This document shows, piece after piece, positions 6,752 through 12,670 of a DNA stretch of 14,630 bases. Where the stretch lies: contig CAZKQB010000057.1 in the NCBI GenBank assembly GCA_964554795.1, positions 1 to 14,630 on the forward strand. Direction: 5' to 3'. Below the pieces are notes generated by a model. It saw only the letters and a program-made list of their open reading frames with translations. It was not told the DNA's origin and did not search any database. Source of the stretch: SFHK01 sp964554795 (lineage in GTDB: Bacteria; Bacillota; Clostridia; Christensenellales; Aristaeellaceae). The translations under genes and the position numbers were made by a program. Numbering within the stretch: position 1 is the stretch's first letter; each line of letters starts with the position of its first letter.

Positions 6752-7644
6752 CAAACCATTCCTTTCAGCAAGCGTTCGAATTCAGCAAGTGCATTCGGGA
6801 AGTATTGTTTCATTAGCGCATATTTATTGCTGTCAAACGACGCTTCAAACATATGCGCAAATGCTTCTTTTTCCAGTGCTCCCGGGCGCGTCCAGTAACT
6901 TCGCGGATGCCCATACATGCCGCTGCATTTACCCTTTGAGATACCATCAAGCAAATCAGACAGCGAATGCTTTTCATGCCCCATCAGTTCGAAAGAAATT
7001 GCCCTGTACGCATCAGCAGCTTTCATATTATGCTGCTTTTTATATGCTTTCACATAGTCCTTGAAATCTGTCTGAAGCAAATTCCCGAATGCTTGGTCTG
7101 TGACAGACATGTAGTCGTAATTTGCGGAACCAGCTGCCATAAAATCAATAAAATGCCCATGTTCGTGAAAGAATGTGGCACCCGCACCGCGCTTATTTGT
7201 AAGATCATCGGCAAAATTCATGCTGATTTTCTGCGTGGTCGGCAAAAAATGGGCTGTTCCTGCGTATGCAGAATCCACAACGGAATCAGAAGACACATAT
7301 TTATTAAACGCTTTTTTCGCTTCTGTTTTCCCGTTGGAATAGCGCTTGTTCAGAACGTCTTGATAGGATTGATTCATGCCGGTTTGCTTGCTGATAATCC
7401 CATCAAATACGCTACTGTCACTTGTGACGTTGTTATTATACTCCGTTTTCTTTTCAGCTGCAATATATTTCTTCTTGAAATCCTCGAAGCCATCCGCCTT
7501 ATCCAGCCCGTAATACGCCGCCCTGTCCTTCAGCGTCTGCAGCTCCGCCTCGTCCAGCGCCCATCTTGCCCGCTGAAGGATTGCGCAGCGGCAGTTGATG
7601 TCCTCCTCCGCCACGCCGAACCCGCCCGGCAACTCCGGCTCCAC
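6751..7644 (-). CDS. Truncated MuF-type phage head protein fused to an HExxH zinc metallopeptidase domain (putative polymorphic toxin)
   Basis: The first 60 residues match the C-terminal end of phage MuF/SPP1 gp7-like minor head proteins: EEDINCRCAILQRARWAL and LQTLKDRAAYYGLDKADGFEDFKKKY. A Lys/Asn-rich linker (60-110) follows. The last 180 residues form a metallopeptidase-like domain with FFHEHGHFIDF (HExxH at 160-164) and LEKEAFAHMFEASF (E260 or E267 as possible third ligand), separated by HSLSDLLDGISKGKCSGMYGHPRSYW. This layout, a MuF stem with a swapped enzymatic tail, is that of MuF polymorphic toxins of temperate phages. The GTG at 7644 is only the first possible start after an in-frame TGA and has no clear ribosome binding site, so the real N-terminus (several hundred residues of MuF) has probably been lost. 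Expression in the present form is doubtful. Confidence 0.75.
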   Translation of the reverse strand: MEPELPGGFGVAEEDINCRCAILQRARWALDEAELQTLKDRAAYYGLDKADGFEDFKKKYIAAEKKTEYNNNVTSDSSVFDGIISKQTGMNQSYQDVLNKRYSNGKTEAKKAFNKYVSSDSVVDSAYAGTAHFLPTTQKISMNFADDLTNKRGAGATFFHEHGHFIDFMAAGSANYDYMSVTDQAFGNLLQTDFKDYVKAYKKQHNMKAADAYRAISFELMGHEKHSLSDLLDGISKGKCSGMYGHPRSYWTRPGALEKEAFAHMFEASFDSNKYALMKQYFPNALAEFERLLKGMV

Positions 7645-7678
7645 TGGATCAACTCAGCCTTTTTCTCTAGTTCGGTAC
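7645..7678. other. Junction between prophage remnant and host ogt gene
   Basis: The 34 bases between the MuF stub and the ogt stop hold no gene and no terminator. The MuF reading frame meets a TGA four codons upstream of the GTG (codons TGA GTT GAT CCA GTG), with recognisable MuF sequence only downstream of it. This is therefore the likely right-hand breakpoint of the deletion or insertion that left the phage fragment. Confidence 0.5.
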
Positions 7679-8176
7679 CTACCTTTCCTCGTCAGTCGTC
7701 CGTTCCAGCCGAAGCAGCGCCTGTTTGCGCGCAAGTCCTCCGGCATAGCCGGTCAGCGACCCATCTACAGCCAGCACCCGATGGCAGGGAATGATGATCG
7801 AGATCGGGTTATGTCCCACCGCTCCGCCTACGGCCTGTGCGCCGCCGGTCATGCCAAGCACACGCGCGAGTTCGCCATAGGTCGTCGTGGTTCCATAGGG
7901 AATGCACAAAAGCTGCTTCCACACTCTTTCACAAAACGGCGTTCCGTGGGGATACAGCGTCAGTGCGCAGGGCTCCGGACGGCGGCCTTCAAAGTACGCA
8001 TCCACCCATTGGGCCGCCTCCTGCAGAAGCACGGAGTCTGGATTTTCGATCCGCTGCTCCTTCCACACACCGAATTCGTATTTCTGCCCCCGGAACCACA
8101 GACCGACCAGCGCATCGTCCTTCGCGCCAAGCACGATCTCGCCCAGCGGCGTTTTATGCAAGAGCGTTTCAATCAC
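7679..8176 (-). CDS. ogt: Methylated-DNA--protein-cysteine S-methyltransferase (Ogt/MGMT)
   Basis: This 165-aa suicide repair enzyme transfers the methyl group from O6-methylguanine (and O4-methylthymine) in DNA to its own cysteine. The N-terminal ribonuclease-like domain begins ETLLHKTPLGEIVLGAKDDALVGLWF. The C-terminal DNA-binding domain has VWKQLLCIPYGTTTTYGELA (86-104), AQAVGGAVGHNP with the hinge Asn N123, and the active-site IIPCHRVL with acceptor Cys C131, then GSLTGYAGGLARKQALL. The GTG at 8176 has AGGAG 9 bases upstream and gives the normal length. An in-frame ATG at 8239 would add 21 residues unlike the family. It follows the terminator of the membrane-protein pair, so it needs its own promoter, which I could not identify with confidence. 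Confidence 0.95.
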   Translation of the reverse strand: MIETLLHKTPLGEIVLGAKDDALVGLWFRGQKYEFGVWKEQRIENPDSVLLQEAAQWVDAYFEGRRPEPCALTLYPHGTPFCERVWKQLLCIPYGTTTTYGELARVLGMTGGAQAVGGAVGHNPISIIIPCHRVLAVDGSLTGYAGGLARKQALLRLERTTDEER

Positions 8177-8273
8177 GCACGCGTTCTCCTGCTTCCTTCG
8201 AGCTCCGCCGCATATCGGCGCAGCGACGTCTTTTCTCATCGGCCATGATAGACAAATTCCACGCCGCCTTTGG

Positions 8274-8312
8274 CATAAAAATCCCGGTCTCGCAGAAAGC
8301 CGCGAGGCCGGG
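8274..8312 (-). terminator. Rho-independent terminator of the membrane-protein operon
   Basis: On the minus strand an 11-base GC-rich stem with one G-T pair (arms 8302-8312 and 8283-8293, loop 8294-8301) is followed by ATTTTTAT. It lies just downstream of the stop at 8321 and separates this unit from ogt. Confidence 0.85.
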
Positions 8313-8320
8313 AAGGAACG

Positions 8321-8818
8321 TCAGCGGTTCTTTACCGCGTTTTTCAGAAACTCCGCTGCCTCATCATTCAGGCGAAGAAGAAACGTCTTGCCTTCCCCGT
8401 CCTTTCGAAGCGTCACGGCCGTCACCGGGCCATTTCTATCGCGGTGCGCATAGGCACGCTTCACGCTCGCGTCCGGATTGCGGCGGCGCGCTTCCTCCTC
8501 GCTGCCCACAAACACGATTTCGCGCAGCAGAACCTGCTCATAAAACCGGGGGTTGCGAAGGTAAATGCGGGAGATGATCATCTTTACGCCGTCTATGTCA
8601 TACCGATACACCAGCCCGAAGCGCTGAAACACCAGCACAAGCAGCGCCACGCAGAATACCCAGAACAGAATGGAGGCATAGGTAAACGGAAGGCCCACAG
8701 CCATGAACCCGCCCAGCAGCAGATTCATGAGAAATACAGCCGCCACAAGTGCAAGAATCAGAAGCACTCCATAACCGGGCTTCAGACGGTTTTTGCCCGA
8801 AAATTGGGAAATCGTCAC
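8321..8818 (-). CDS. Membrane protein of unknown function with two N-terminal TM helices and a possible PH-like cytoplasmic domain
   Basis: This is a 165-aa protein. Two transmembrane helices, about 16-37 (GVLLILALVAAVFLMNLLLGG) and 45-66 (YASILFWVFCVALLVLVFQ), are followed by a soluble domain. The soluble part has VYRYDIDGVKMIISRIYLR, EIVFVGSEEEA, VTAVTLRKDGEGKTFLLRLNDEAAEFLKNAVKNR. The strand series and C-terminal helix resemble bacterial PH-like domains found behind TM pairs, but I cannot name a family. The GTG at 8818 has AGGAGG 7 bases upstream and overlaps the previous stop (GTGA), so it is coupled to the upstream membrane protein. A terminator follows at 8312. Partners may therefore form a complex, which is inferred from the coupling. 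Confidence 0.8.
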   Translation of the reverse strand: MTISQFSGKNRLKPGYGVLLILALVAAVFLMNLLLGGFMAVGLPFTYASILFWVFCVALLVLVFQRFGLVYRYDIDGVKMIISRIYLRNPRFYEQVLLREIVFVGSEEEARRRNPDASVKRAYAHRDRNGPVTAVTLRKDGEGKTFLLRLNDEAAEFLKNAVKNR

Positions 8819-9534
8819 TGTATTGCCTCCTCAGACGGCGCCAACGCGTCAAACATCGCGGAAAGCACCTCAAAGCTCGTTTCCTGATTTTTGCTCATAA
8901 TAACGACGGCGGCATACTTGTCCTTCATGTTCAGCGCGCCGCGCTCGGCAAAGCCCGTCAGCGTAGATACATCCAGCGCATAGGGACGCGGCTCCTGGGC
9001 GGGCATTTTCTCGTCCTCGTTCACGTCTTCGTCTCCATCCTCCTGATTTGCGCCTGGAACAGCATAGAGCACCTTCACCTCGGGATGGCGACTCATGAAG
9101 CTCTCAAAGCCCTCGAACGTATCCAGCGGCACACAGTAGCTCTGGTCGATCAGTTCGTTCATCATCGTTTCATTTTCGATGAAAATATCATTGTCTCCGG
9201 CGTATACCTGCACCATGTATACCTGCGCACCCTCGTAGTCTGTGTTTCCGTCTCCGCTGTACGTAATGGAGAGGAACTGAACCTCCTCCAGCGTATCGTC
9301 AAAGGCCTGCCCGGCCTTCAGAAGCGCAGGCACGATTTCGTCTAACTTCTCGGGTGCGGTATAGCTGTCAACCAGCGCAATCTGCACCGCGCGCTCATTG
9401 GGCGCCTGATATCGCGTGACGGAATAAATCAGGCTGGCAACGCCCATCGCAATAAGAATTCCGATGATATACGCTTTTTTCGCGTAGGAAAAGTGATCCT
9501 TCCACTTTTGACGAGTAATCCGAGTGTTGGGCAT
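8815..9534 (-). CDS. Single-pass membrane protein of unknown function
   Basis: This is a 239-aa protein. A basic N-terminus (MPNTRITRQKWKDHFSYAKK) leads into one TM helix, AYIIGILIAMGVASLIYSV (about 21-40). A large extracytoplasmic domain follows, with VQIALVDSYTAPEKLDEIVPALLKAG, VQFLSITYSG and VYMVQVYAGDNDIFIENETMMNELI, then an acidic low-complexity patch (NQEDGDEDVNEDEK) and KYAAVVIMSKNQETSFEVLSAMFDAL. It resembles no family I can name. I chose the ATG at 9534 because the predicted transcription start is near 9562, which leaves a 25-base leader with GGAG 10 bases from the ATG. The upstream TTG (9558) and GTG (9543) would sit almost on the transcription start or the SD. It shares a promoter and terminator with the 165-aa membrane protein. 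Confidence 0.8.
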   Translation of the reverse strand: MPNTRITRQKWKDHFSYAKKAYIIGILIAMGVASLIYSVTRYQAPNERAVQIALVDSYTAPEKLDEIVPALLKAGQAFDDTLEEVQFLSITYSGDGNTDYEGAQVYMVQVYAGDNDIFIENETMMNELIDQSYCVPLDTFEGFESFMSRHPEVKVLYAVPGANQEDGDEDVNEDEKMPAQEPRPYALDVSTLTGFAERGALNMKDKYAAVVIMSKNQETSFEVLSAMFDALAPSEEAIQ

Positions 9535-9568
9535 AGAATTCACGCTCCGCCTTTTCAATCATGCCTCT

Positions 9569-9597
9569 ATTATAACGCGCAATGGCCAGATTGACAA
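9569..9597 (-). promoter_or_regulatory. Sigma-A promoter of the membrane-protein pair
   Basis: On the minus strand TTGTCA (9592-9597) and TATAAT (9569-9574) are 17 bases apart, a near-consensus promoter. Its predicted start near 9562 decides the start codon of the downstream gene in favour of the ATG at 9534. Confidence 0.85.
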
Positions 9598-9645
9598 GCG
9601 GAGCGTTGAAACGAAATTATGTCGATGAAGTGAAGAAATTCCCGA

Positions 9646-10746
9646 TCAGCTCGCGCTCAGCGCAGTCTTGATGGCCGCCTGATGCAGCGGACACACGGCG
9701 TTTCCGCCGTGGGTGCGGCTGTTCACAAAGTGAATGCAAAAATGTCCATCATAGTTATTGCCGGAAATGGAGCCATCGCCATGCGCCATGCAGTTCATTG
9801 AGGCTGCGTAGCGCTTCCCGTCAATCGACACCCAGATAGCCCGGCGATGCCACGTCATATAATCGCTGCCGCACGCCTTCTTCATGGCGCGGGTGTCCGC
9901 CGCGGTCTTCGGCTGCACGTCGGCATGATTGGTGCCGCCTCCGCGGTAGACCTTCCATGTAATACCGGTCTTTACGTCCGTCACAATCGCCGTACCGCCG
10001 CGAGGGAAGAGCGACTGAATGCTGCTCTTCCACCAATCCATCGAAATGGCCTTTCCGGAGGCGCACTTGGCAGTGGAATAGCCATCATATTTCTTTGTGT
10101 CCAAATCGCTCTTTTTTATAAAGCCGTACTGGTTGCCGTTTTTCACGCGGCACCACGTCTGTCCGTCAAACATGGCGACAACCGTCAGCTTCGTATTCAC
10201 GCTTTTCAGCGTCGTCTTCACGTCCGCAGACGTGGACGGCTGCTTGTAAACCTTTACGTTCGCGGACTGCGTGTAAACGGTGGTCTTCATCGTGTTTGGG
10301 TTCTTTACAGTGAGCGAGCTCTTTTTGCAGAAACCAACCTTCTTGCCGTTCACCACGCGCGCCCAGTCGCCGTTCGTCGCCTGCACCTTCACCGACTCGC
10401 CGTAGGCCATGCTTGCCAGCCTCTTGGATGAGGTGCTGTTGGACTGGTACACCGCCATTGAGGCGACGTTCACATACATCGTCTTCGTGGTCTTCTTGAC
10501 ATTTGCAGCCTTCATGAAGCCGGTTTTGCCGTTCATGGTCACGCGCGCCCAACCGCCCTTGATGACGTCCACCGTAAGCATGGTGTTTGCCTTTACCTTG
10601 CCCAGCACCTTGGAGGAGGTGTTCGCCTTGGCATATACCGTGGACTGCTGCGTAACCTTCGCCACCCAGTCCGTCGCATAGGCAGGCAGACTGCACGCAA
10701 GCAGAAATAACACCAGACAGACCGCTGACCATCGTTTTATATTCAA
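9646..10746 (-). CDS. Secreted protein with three SH3b repeats and a His-rich C-terminal domain
   Basis: This 366-aa protein has a signal peptide (residues 1-24, NIKRWSAVCLVLFLLACSLPAYA, cleavage after AYA). Three bacterial SH3 repeats follow at about 27-84, 90-147 and 155-215. Each ends in the GWARV / DWARV / TWCRV...GFxKxS pattern, which usually binds peptidoglycan. The C-terminal domain (about 233-364) is rich in His and aromatics: GGGTNHADVQPKTAADT (H274, D276), MTWHRRAIWVSIDG (H300), MAHGDG (H322), GHFCIHFVNSRTHGG (H335, H339, H346), LHQAA (H355). The spacing suggests a metal-dependent or cell-wall-active enzyme, but I know no described activity for it. The start is TTG at 10746 with GAGGG 8 bases upstream. 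It has its own promoter and no clear terminator before 9600. It probably acts at the cell wall. Confidence 0.87.
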   Translation of the reverse strand: MNIKRWSAVCLVLFLLACSLPAYATDWVAKVTQQSTVYAKANTSSKVLGKVKANTMLTVDVIKGGWARVTMNGKTGFMKAANVKKTTKTMYVNVASMAVYQSNSTSSKRLASMAYGESVKVQATNGDWARVVNGKKVGFCKKSSLTVKNPNTMKTTVYTQSANVKVYKQPSTSADVKTTLKSVNTKLTVVAMFDGQTWCRVKNGNQYGFIKKSDLDTKKYDGYSTAKCASGKAISMDWWKSSIQSLFPRGGTAIVTDVKTGITWKVYRGGGTNHADVQPKTAADTRAMKKACGSDYMTWHRRAIWVSIDGKRYAASMNCMAHGDGSISGNNYDGHFCIHFVNSRTHGGNAVCPLHQAAIKTALSAS

Positions 10747-10785
10747 AGATTTCGCCCTCTTTTCGATGTATTTCGGTTTAGTTAC

Positions 10786-10814
10786 AGTATAATGCGCCGC
10801 AGCAAATAAATCAA
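10786..10814 (-). promoter_or_regulatory. Sigma-A promoter of the SH3b protein gene
   Basis: On the minus strand TTGATT (10809-10814) and TATACT (10786-10791) are 17 bases apart. Transcription would start near 10779, giving a leader of about 33 bases. Upstream on this strand lie A-rich tracts that could act as an UP element. Confidence 0.7.
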
Positions 10815-10990
10815 GTCTTTTCCTTCCGAAATATGGAACTTTTTTATATTCTATGGATCAAAAGTGCAAAATACGGCTTATCCTCGACTCAACAGGAATA
10901 AGGAGCCAATTCCTGCGGTTTGCGGGATGCATACGAAGCTATGCGTTCATTCTCCTGTACGGGCTTTGGGTAACTTTTCTTTGAAACCCA
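10815..10990. other. Intergenic region between divergent promoters, with two small hairpins
   Basis: No gene is visible. CAGGAAT/ATTCCTG (10893-10899 and 10909-10915) and GCATA/TATGC (10929-10933 and 10940-10944) can form short stems. They lie outside both predicted transcripts, so they may be protein sites or remnants rather than RNA elements. Confidence 0.4.
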
Positions 10991-11018
10991 TTGACTTTAT
11001 TCAGCGATCGAGTATAAT
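10991..11018 (+). promoter_or_regulatory. Sigma-A promoter of the tetR-like gene
   Basis: TTGACT (10991-10996) and TATAAT (11013-11018) are 16 bases apart. The predicted start is near 11025, just before the repeated putative operator. Confidence 0.8.
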
Positions 11019-11027
11019 AGAATTATC

Positions 11028-11061
11028 ATTTTAGAACGTATATTTTAGAACGCGTGTCTAA
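11028..11061. promoter_or_regulatory. Putative TetR-family operator: direct repeat plus partial palindrome
   Basis: ATTTTAGAACG occurs twice in tandem (11028-11038 and 11042-11052, 14-base period). The second copy also forms an inverted repeat TTAGA...TCTAA (11045-11049 and 11057-11061). The block lies between the transcription start and the ribosome binding site, where a bound regulator would block its own transcription. The assignment to the adjacent TetR protein is inference. Confidence 0.55.
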
Positions 11062-11076
11062 CAAAGGAGGATTCCT

Positions 11077-11661
11077 ATGCCGCCGAAACCGAAATACACA
11101 AGAGAAGAAATCATTGCCGCCGCATTGGGCGTCGTATCGCAGAATGGACTTGACGCCTTAACAGCTAAATCCCTGGGACATGCGCTGAATACCTCCGCCA
11201 CGCCGATTTTCACCGTGTTCGACTCCATGCAGGATGTGCAGGCTGCGGTAAAAGCTGCAGCCATGGAGCGGTTTGAATCCTACGCCCATAAAGCAGGGAG
11301 GGATATGCCGATCTTCAAGCAGATTGGAATGCAAATGATTCTGTTTGCCAGGGAAGAGCCACAGCTTTATCAGCTCATGTTCATGTCTCAAAACAAGGAC
11401 GTAAGATCCTTTGAGGATATTTACGCTCATCTGGGTAGCGTTGCCGACGAATGCCTGAATATGATTCAAAAGGATTACGGCTTGTCTCCCGAGGACGCCA
11501 AGACGCTTTTTGAGCACTCCTGGATACACACTTACGGAATCGCCACGCTGTGCGCCACCAAGATGTGCGATTTTACGCAGGAAGGAATTTCACACATGCT
11601 GACGCAGGACTTTACGGCAATGATGCTGCTTCTGAAGGGAAGAAACGACGAGAAGCCATAG
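11077..11661 (+). CDS. TetR/AcrR family transcriptional regulator
   Basis: This is a 194-aa regulator. The N-terminal DNA-binding domain is typical: YTREEIIAAALGVVSQNGLDALTAKSLGHALNTSATPIFTVFDSMQDVQAAV (about 7-58), with the HTH at LTAKSLGHALNTSATPIFTVF. Helices that follow (ERFESYAHKAGRDMPIFKQIGMQMILFAREEPQLYQLMF, and WIHTYGIATLCATKM) form the ligand-binding and dimerisation part, the TetR_C type with a buried Trp-Ile-His segment. The ATG at 11077 has AGGAGG 6 bases upstream. It probably represses itself through the 11028-11061 repeats. The next genes are codirectional but start more than 100 bases later, so control of the downstream GNAT cluster is possible but not shown. Confidence 0.92.
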   Translation: MPPKPKYTREEIIAAALGVVSQNGLDALTAKSLGHALNTSATPIFTVFDSMQDVQAAVKAAAMERFESYAHKAGRDMPIFKQIGMQMILFAREEPQLYQLMFMSQNKDVRSFEDIYAHLGSVADECLNMIQKDYGLSPEDAKTLFEHSWIHTYGIATLCATKMCDFTQEGISHMLTQDFTAMMLLLKGRNDEKP

Positions 11662-11770
11662 CGTGACCGAAATCGCTTTCATTGCGCTGTCGGCATCAGG
11701 GTTGCGCGCATATCGCAATGGTGAGAGCGCCATTTAATCTCAAGAATTGGAGAACGAAAGGAAAACGGAA

Positions 11771-11941
11771 ATGAACCATCATGCCACGCTCAGACTGTTG
11801 ATTGCCGCCGGCGTACTGATGCTGCTGACAGGCTGCATCTTTGGTTTTGTGCAGCAGTGGACCTATGCAGCACTGGTGTGAATCGGCGCATATGGCTGTC
11901 CGGTTGCGGTTTTGAGCTTCAAAAACCAGAAGGATGAATAA
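11771..11941 (+). pseudogene. Small two-helix membrane protein gene interrupted by an in-frame TGA
   Basis: The ATG at 11771 follows AAAGGAAAA. The first 36 codons encode MNHHATLRLLIAAGVLMLLTG then CIFGFVQQWTYAALV and stop at TGA (11879-11881). The same frame continues with 19 sensible codons, IGAYGCPVAVLSFKNQKDE, to TAA at 11939-11941. Read through, it is a 56-residue protein with two membrane helices and a charged end. The whole frame is clean except for this TGA, which most simply comes from a single-base change in a Trp (TGG) or Gly (GGA) codon. TGA ends other genes here, so recoding is unlikely. The tail overlaps the start of the GNAT gene, so it was the first gene of that cluster. The function is unknown. 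Confidence 0.7.
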
Positions 11942-11945
11942 ATTT

Positions 11946-12470
11946 ATGAGAATTGAAACCGAGCGATTGTTTCTTCGCGAAATGACACAGGAGGATTTTC
12001 CCGCTCTCTACGCCGTCCTTGCGGATTCCGACATCATGCGGCACTATCCCTATACCTTTGATGAAAGCCGTGTGCGACGCTGGATCAGCCGCAATATAGA
12101 GCGATACAAAACCAATGGCTTTGGCCTGTGGGCGGTATGCCTGAAGGAAACCGGCAGAATGATCGGTGACTGCGGGTTGACTCTGCAAAGCATCAACGGG
12201 CAAATAAAACCGGAAATCGGCTACCACATTGCAAAAGCGCATCAGCGCAGGGGCTACGCCAAAGAAGCCGTGCAGGCAGTTCGGGATTGGGCCTTTCAAA
12301 ATACCGCTTTTGATGCGCTCTACTCCTATATGAAAGCCACAAACCTGCCCTCCATTGCCACGGCTCAGGCAAATGGCATGACATTTATCGAGGACTATAC
12401 CGACAGCGAGGGCGAGCGGACAACGGTATACGGCATCACTCGAAAGATATGGAGCGGTGAAGCGCAGTGA
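11946..12470 (+). CDS. GNAT family N-acetyltransferase (RimJ/RimL type)
   Basis: This 174-aa enzyme transfers acetyl from acetyl-CoA to an amino group. It opens with IETERLFLREMTQEDFPALYAVLAD, the hallmark of Acetyltransf_3 proteins. GFGLWAVCLKETGRMIGDCGLTLQ provides the central strands. EIGYHIAKAHQRRGYAKEAVQAVRDWAF (about 90-117) has the RRGYA pyrophosphate-binding loop, and KATNLPSIATAQANGMTFIEDY is the usual end. The substrate is not known; members acetylate ribosomal N-termini, aminoglycosides or other small amines. I prefer the ATG at 11946 (typical MRIETERL start) to the in-frame ATG at 11934, which directly abuts its possible SD. It overlaps the next gene by 4 bases (GTGA), so translation is coupled. 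Confidence 0.93.
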   Translation: MRIETERLFLREMTQEDFPALYAVLADSDIMRHYPYTFDESRVRRWISRNIERYKTNGFGLWAVCLKETGRMIGDCGLTLQSINGQIKPEIGYHIAKAHQRRGYAKEAVQAVRDWAFQNTAFDALYSYMKATNLPSIATAQANGMTFIEDYTDSEGERTTVYGITRKIWSGEAQ

Positions 12471-12670
12471 GCAAATACGAACGGCTTTGGATCCACATAA
12501 AAACCTGCGGCGTGAATACGATCACGCTGACATTTGAAGAAATCGGACAAATTGCCGGCGTTCCCATCGACCATTCCTTCCTGCGCTACAAAAAGGAACT
12601 GACGGAGTACGGTTGGGCTGTCGGCAAAATTTCCATGAAGGAACAGAAGGTGACGTTTGAAAAATGCTAA
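12467..12670 (+). CDS. Small conserved protein of unknown function (DUF7662-like)
   Basis: This 67-aa protein (SKYERLWIHIKTCG, ITLTFEEIGQIAGVPIDHSFLRYKKELTEYGWAVGKISMKEQKVTFEK) matches the general pattern of small DUF7662-like domains: an N-terminal YxxL helix, LTFEEIxxIxG, and a C-terminal GWxVxxxxxxxxxVxF strand pair. These are often found beside DNA-associated or modification genes, but I cannot give a function. It starts with GTG at 12467 inside the GNAT stop codon and overlaps the hydrolase start by 7 bases, so all three are made from one message. The family name is recalled and should be treated as tentative. Confidence 0.8.
   Translation: MSKYERLWIHIKTCGVNTITLTFEEIGQIAGVPIDHSFLRYKKELTEYGWAVGKISMKEQKVTFEKC

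Noticed and set aside
6967..7794. A 275-codon plus-strand frame across the peptidase and the end of ogt
   Set aside because: It is antisense to two genes with clear motifs (HExxH, PCHR) and its translation shows no domain pattern.
8177..8239. Longer Ogt starting at ATG 8239
   Set aside because: The extra 21 residues do not resemble the family, and GTG 8176 has a well-spaced AGGAG and gives the normal length.
11680..11720. Inverted repeat CATTGCG/CGCAATG after tetR as a terminator
   Set aside because: The arms are only 7 bases with a long spacer and no T tract; probably chance.
11879..11881. TGA recoded as an amino acid in this organism
   Set aside because: TGA ends the GNAT gene, both split-barrel and membrane genes and others at expected positions, so the code is standard.
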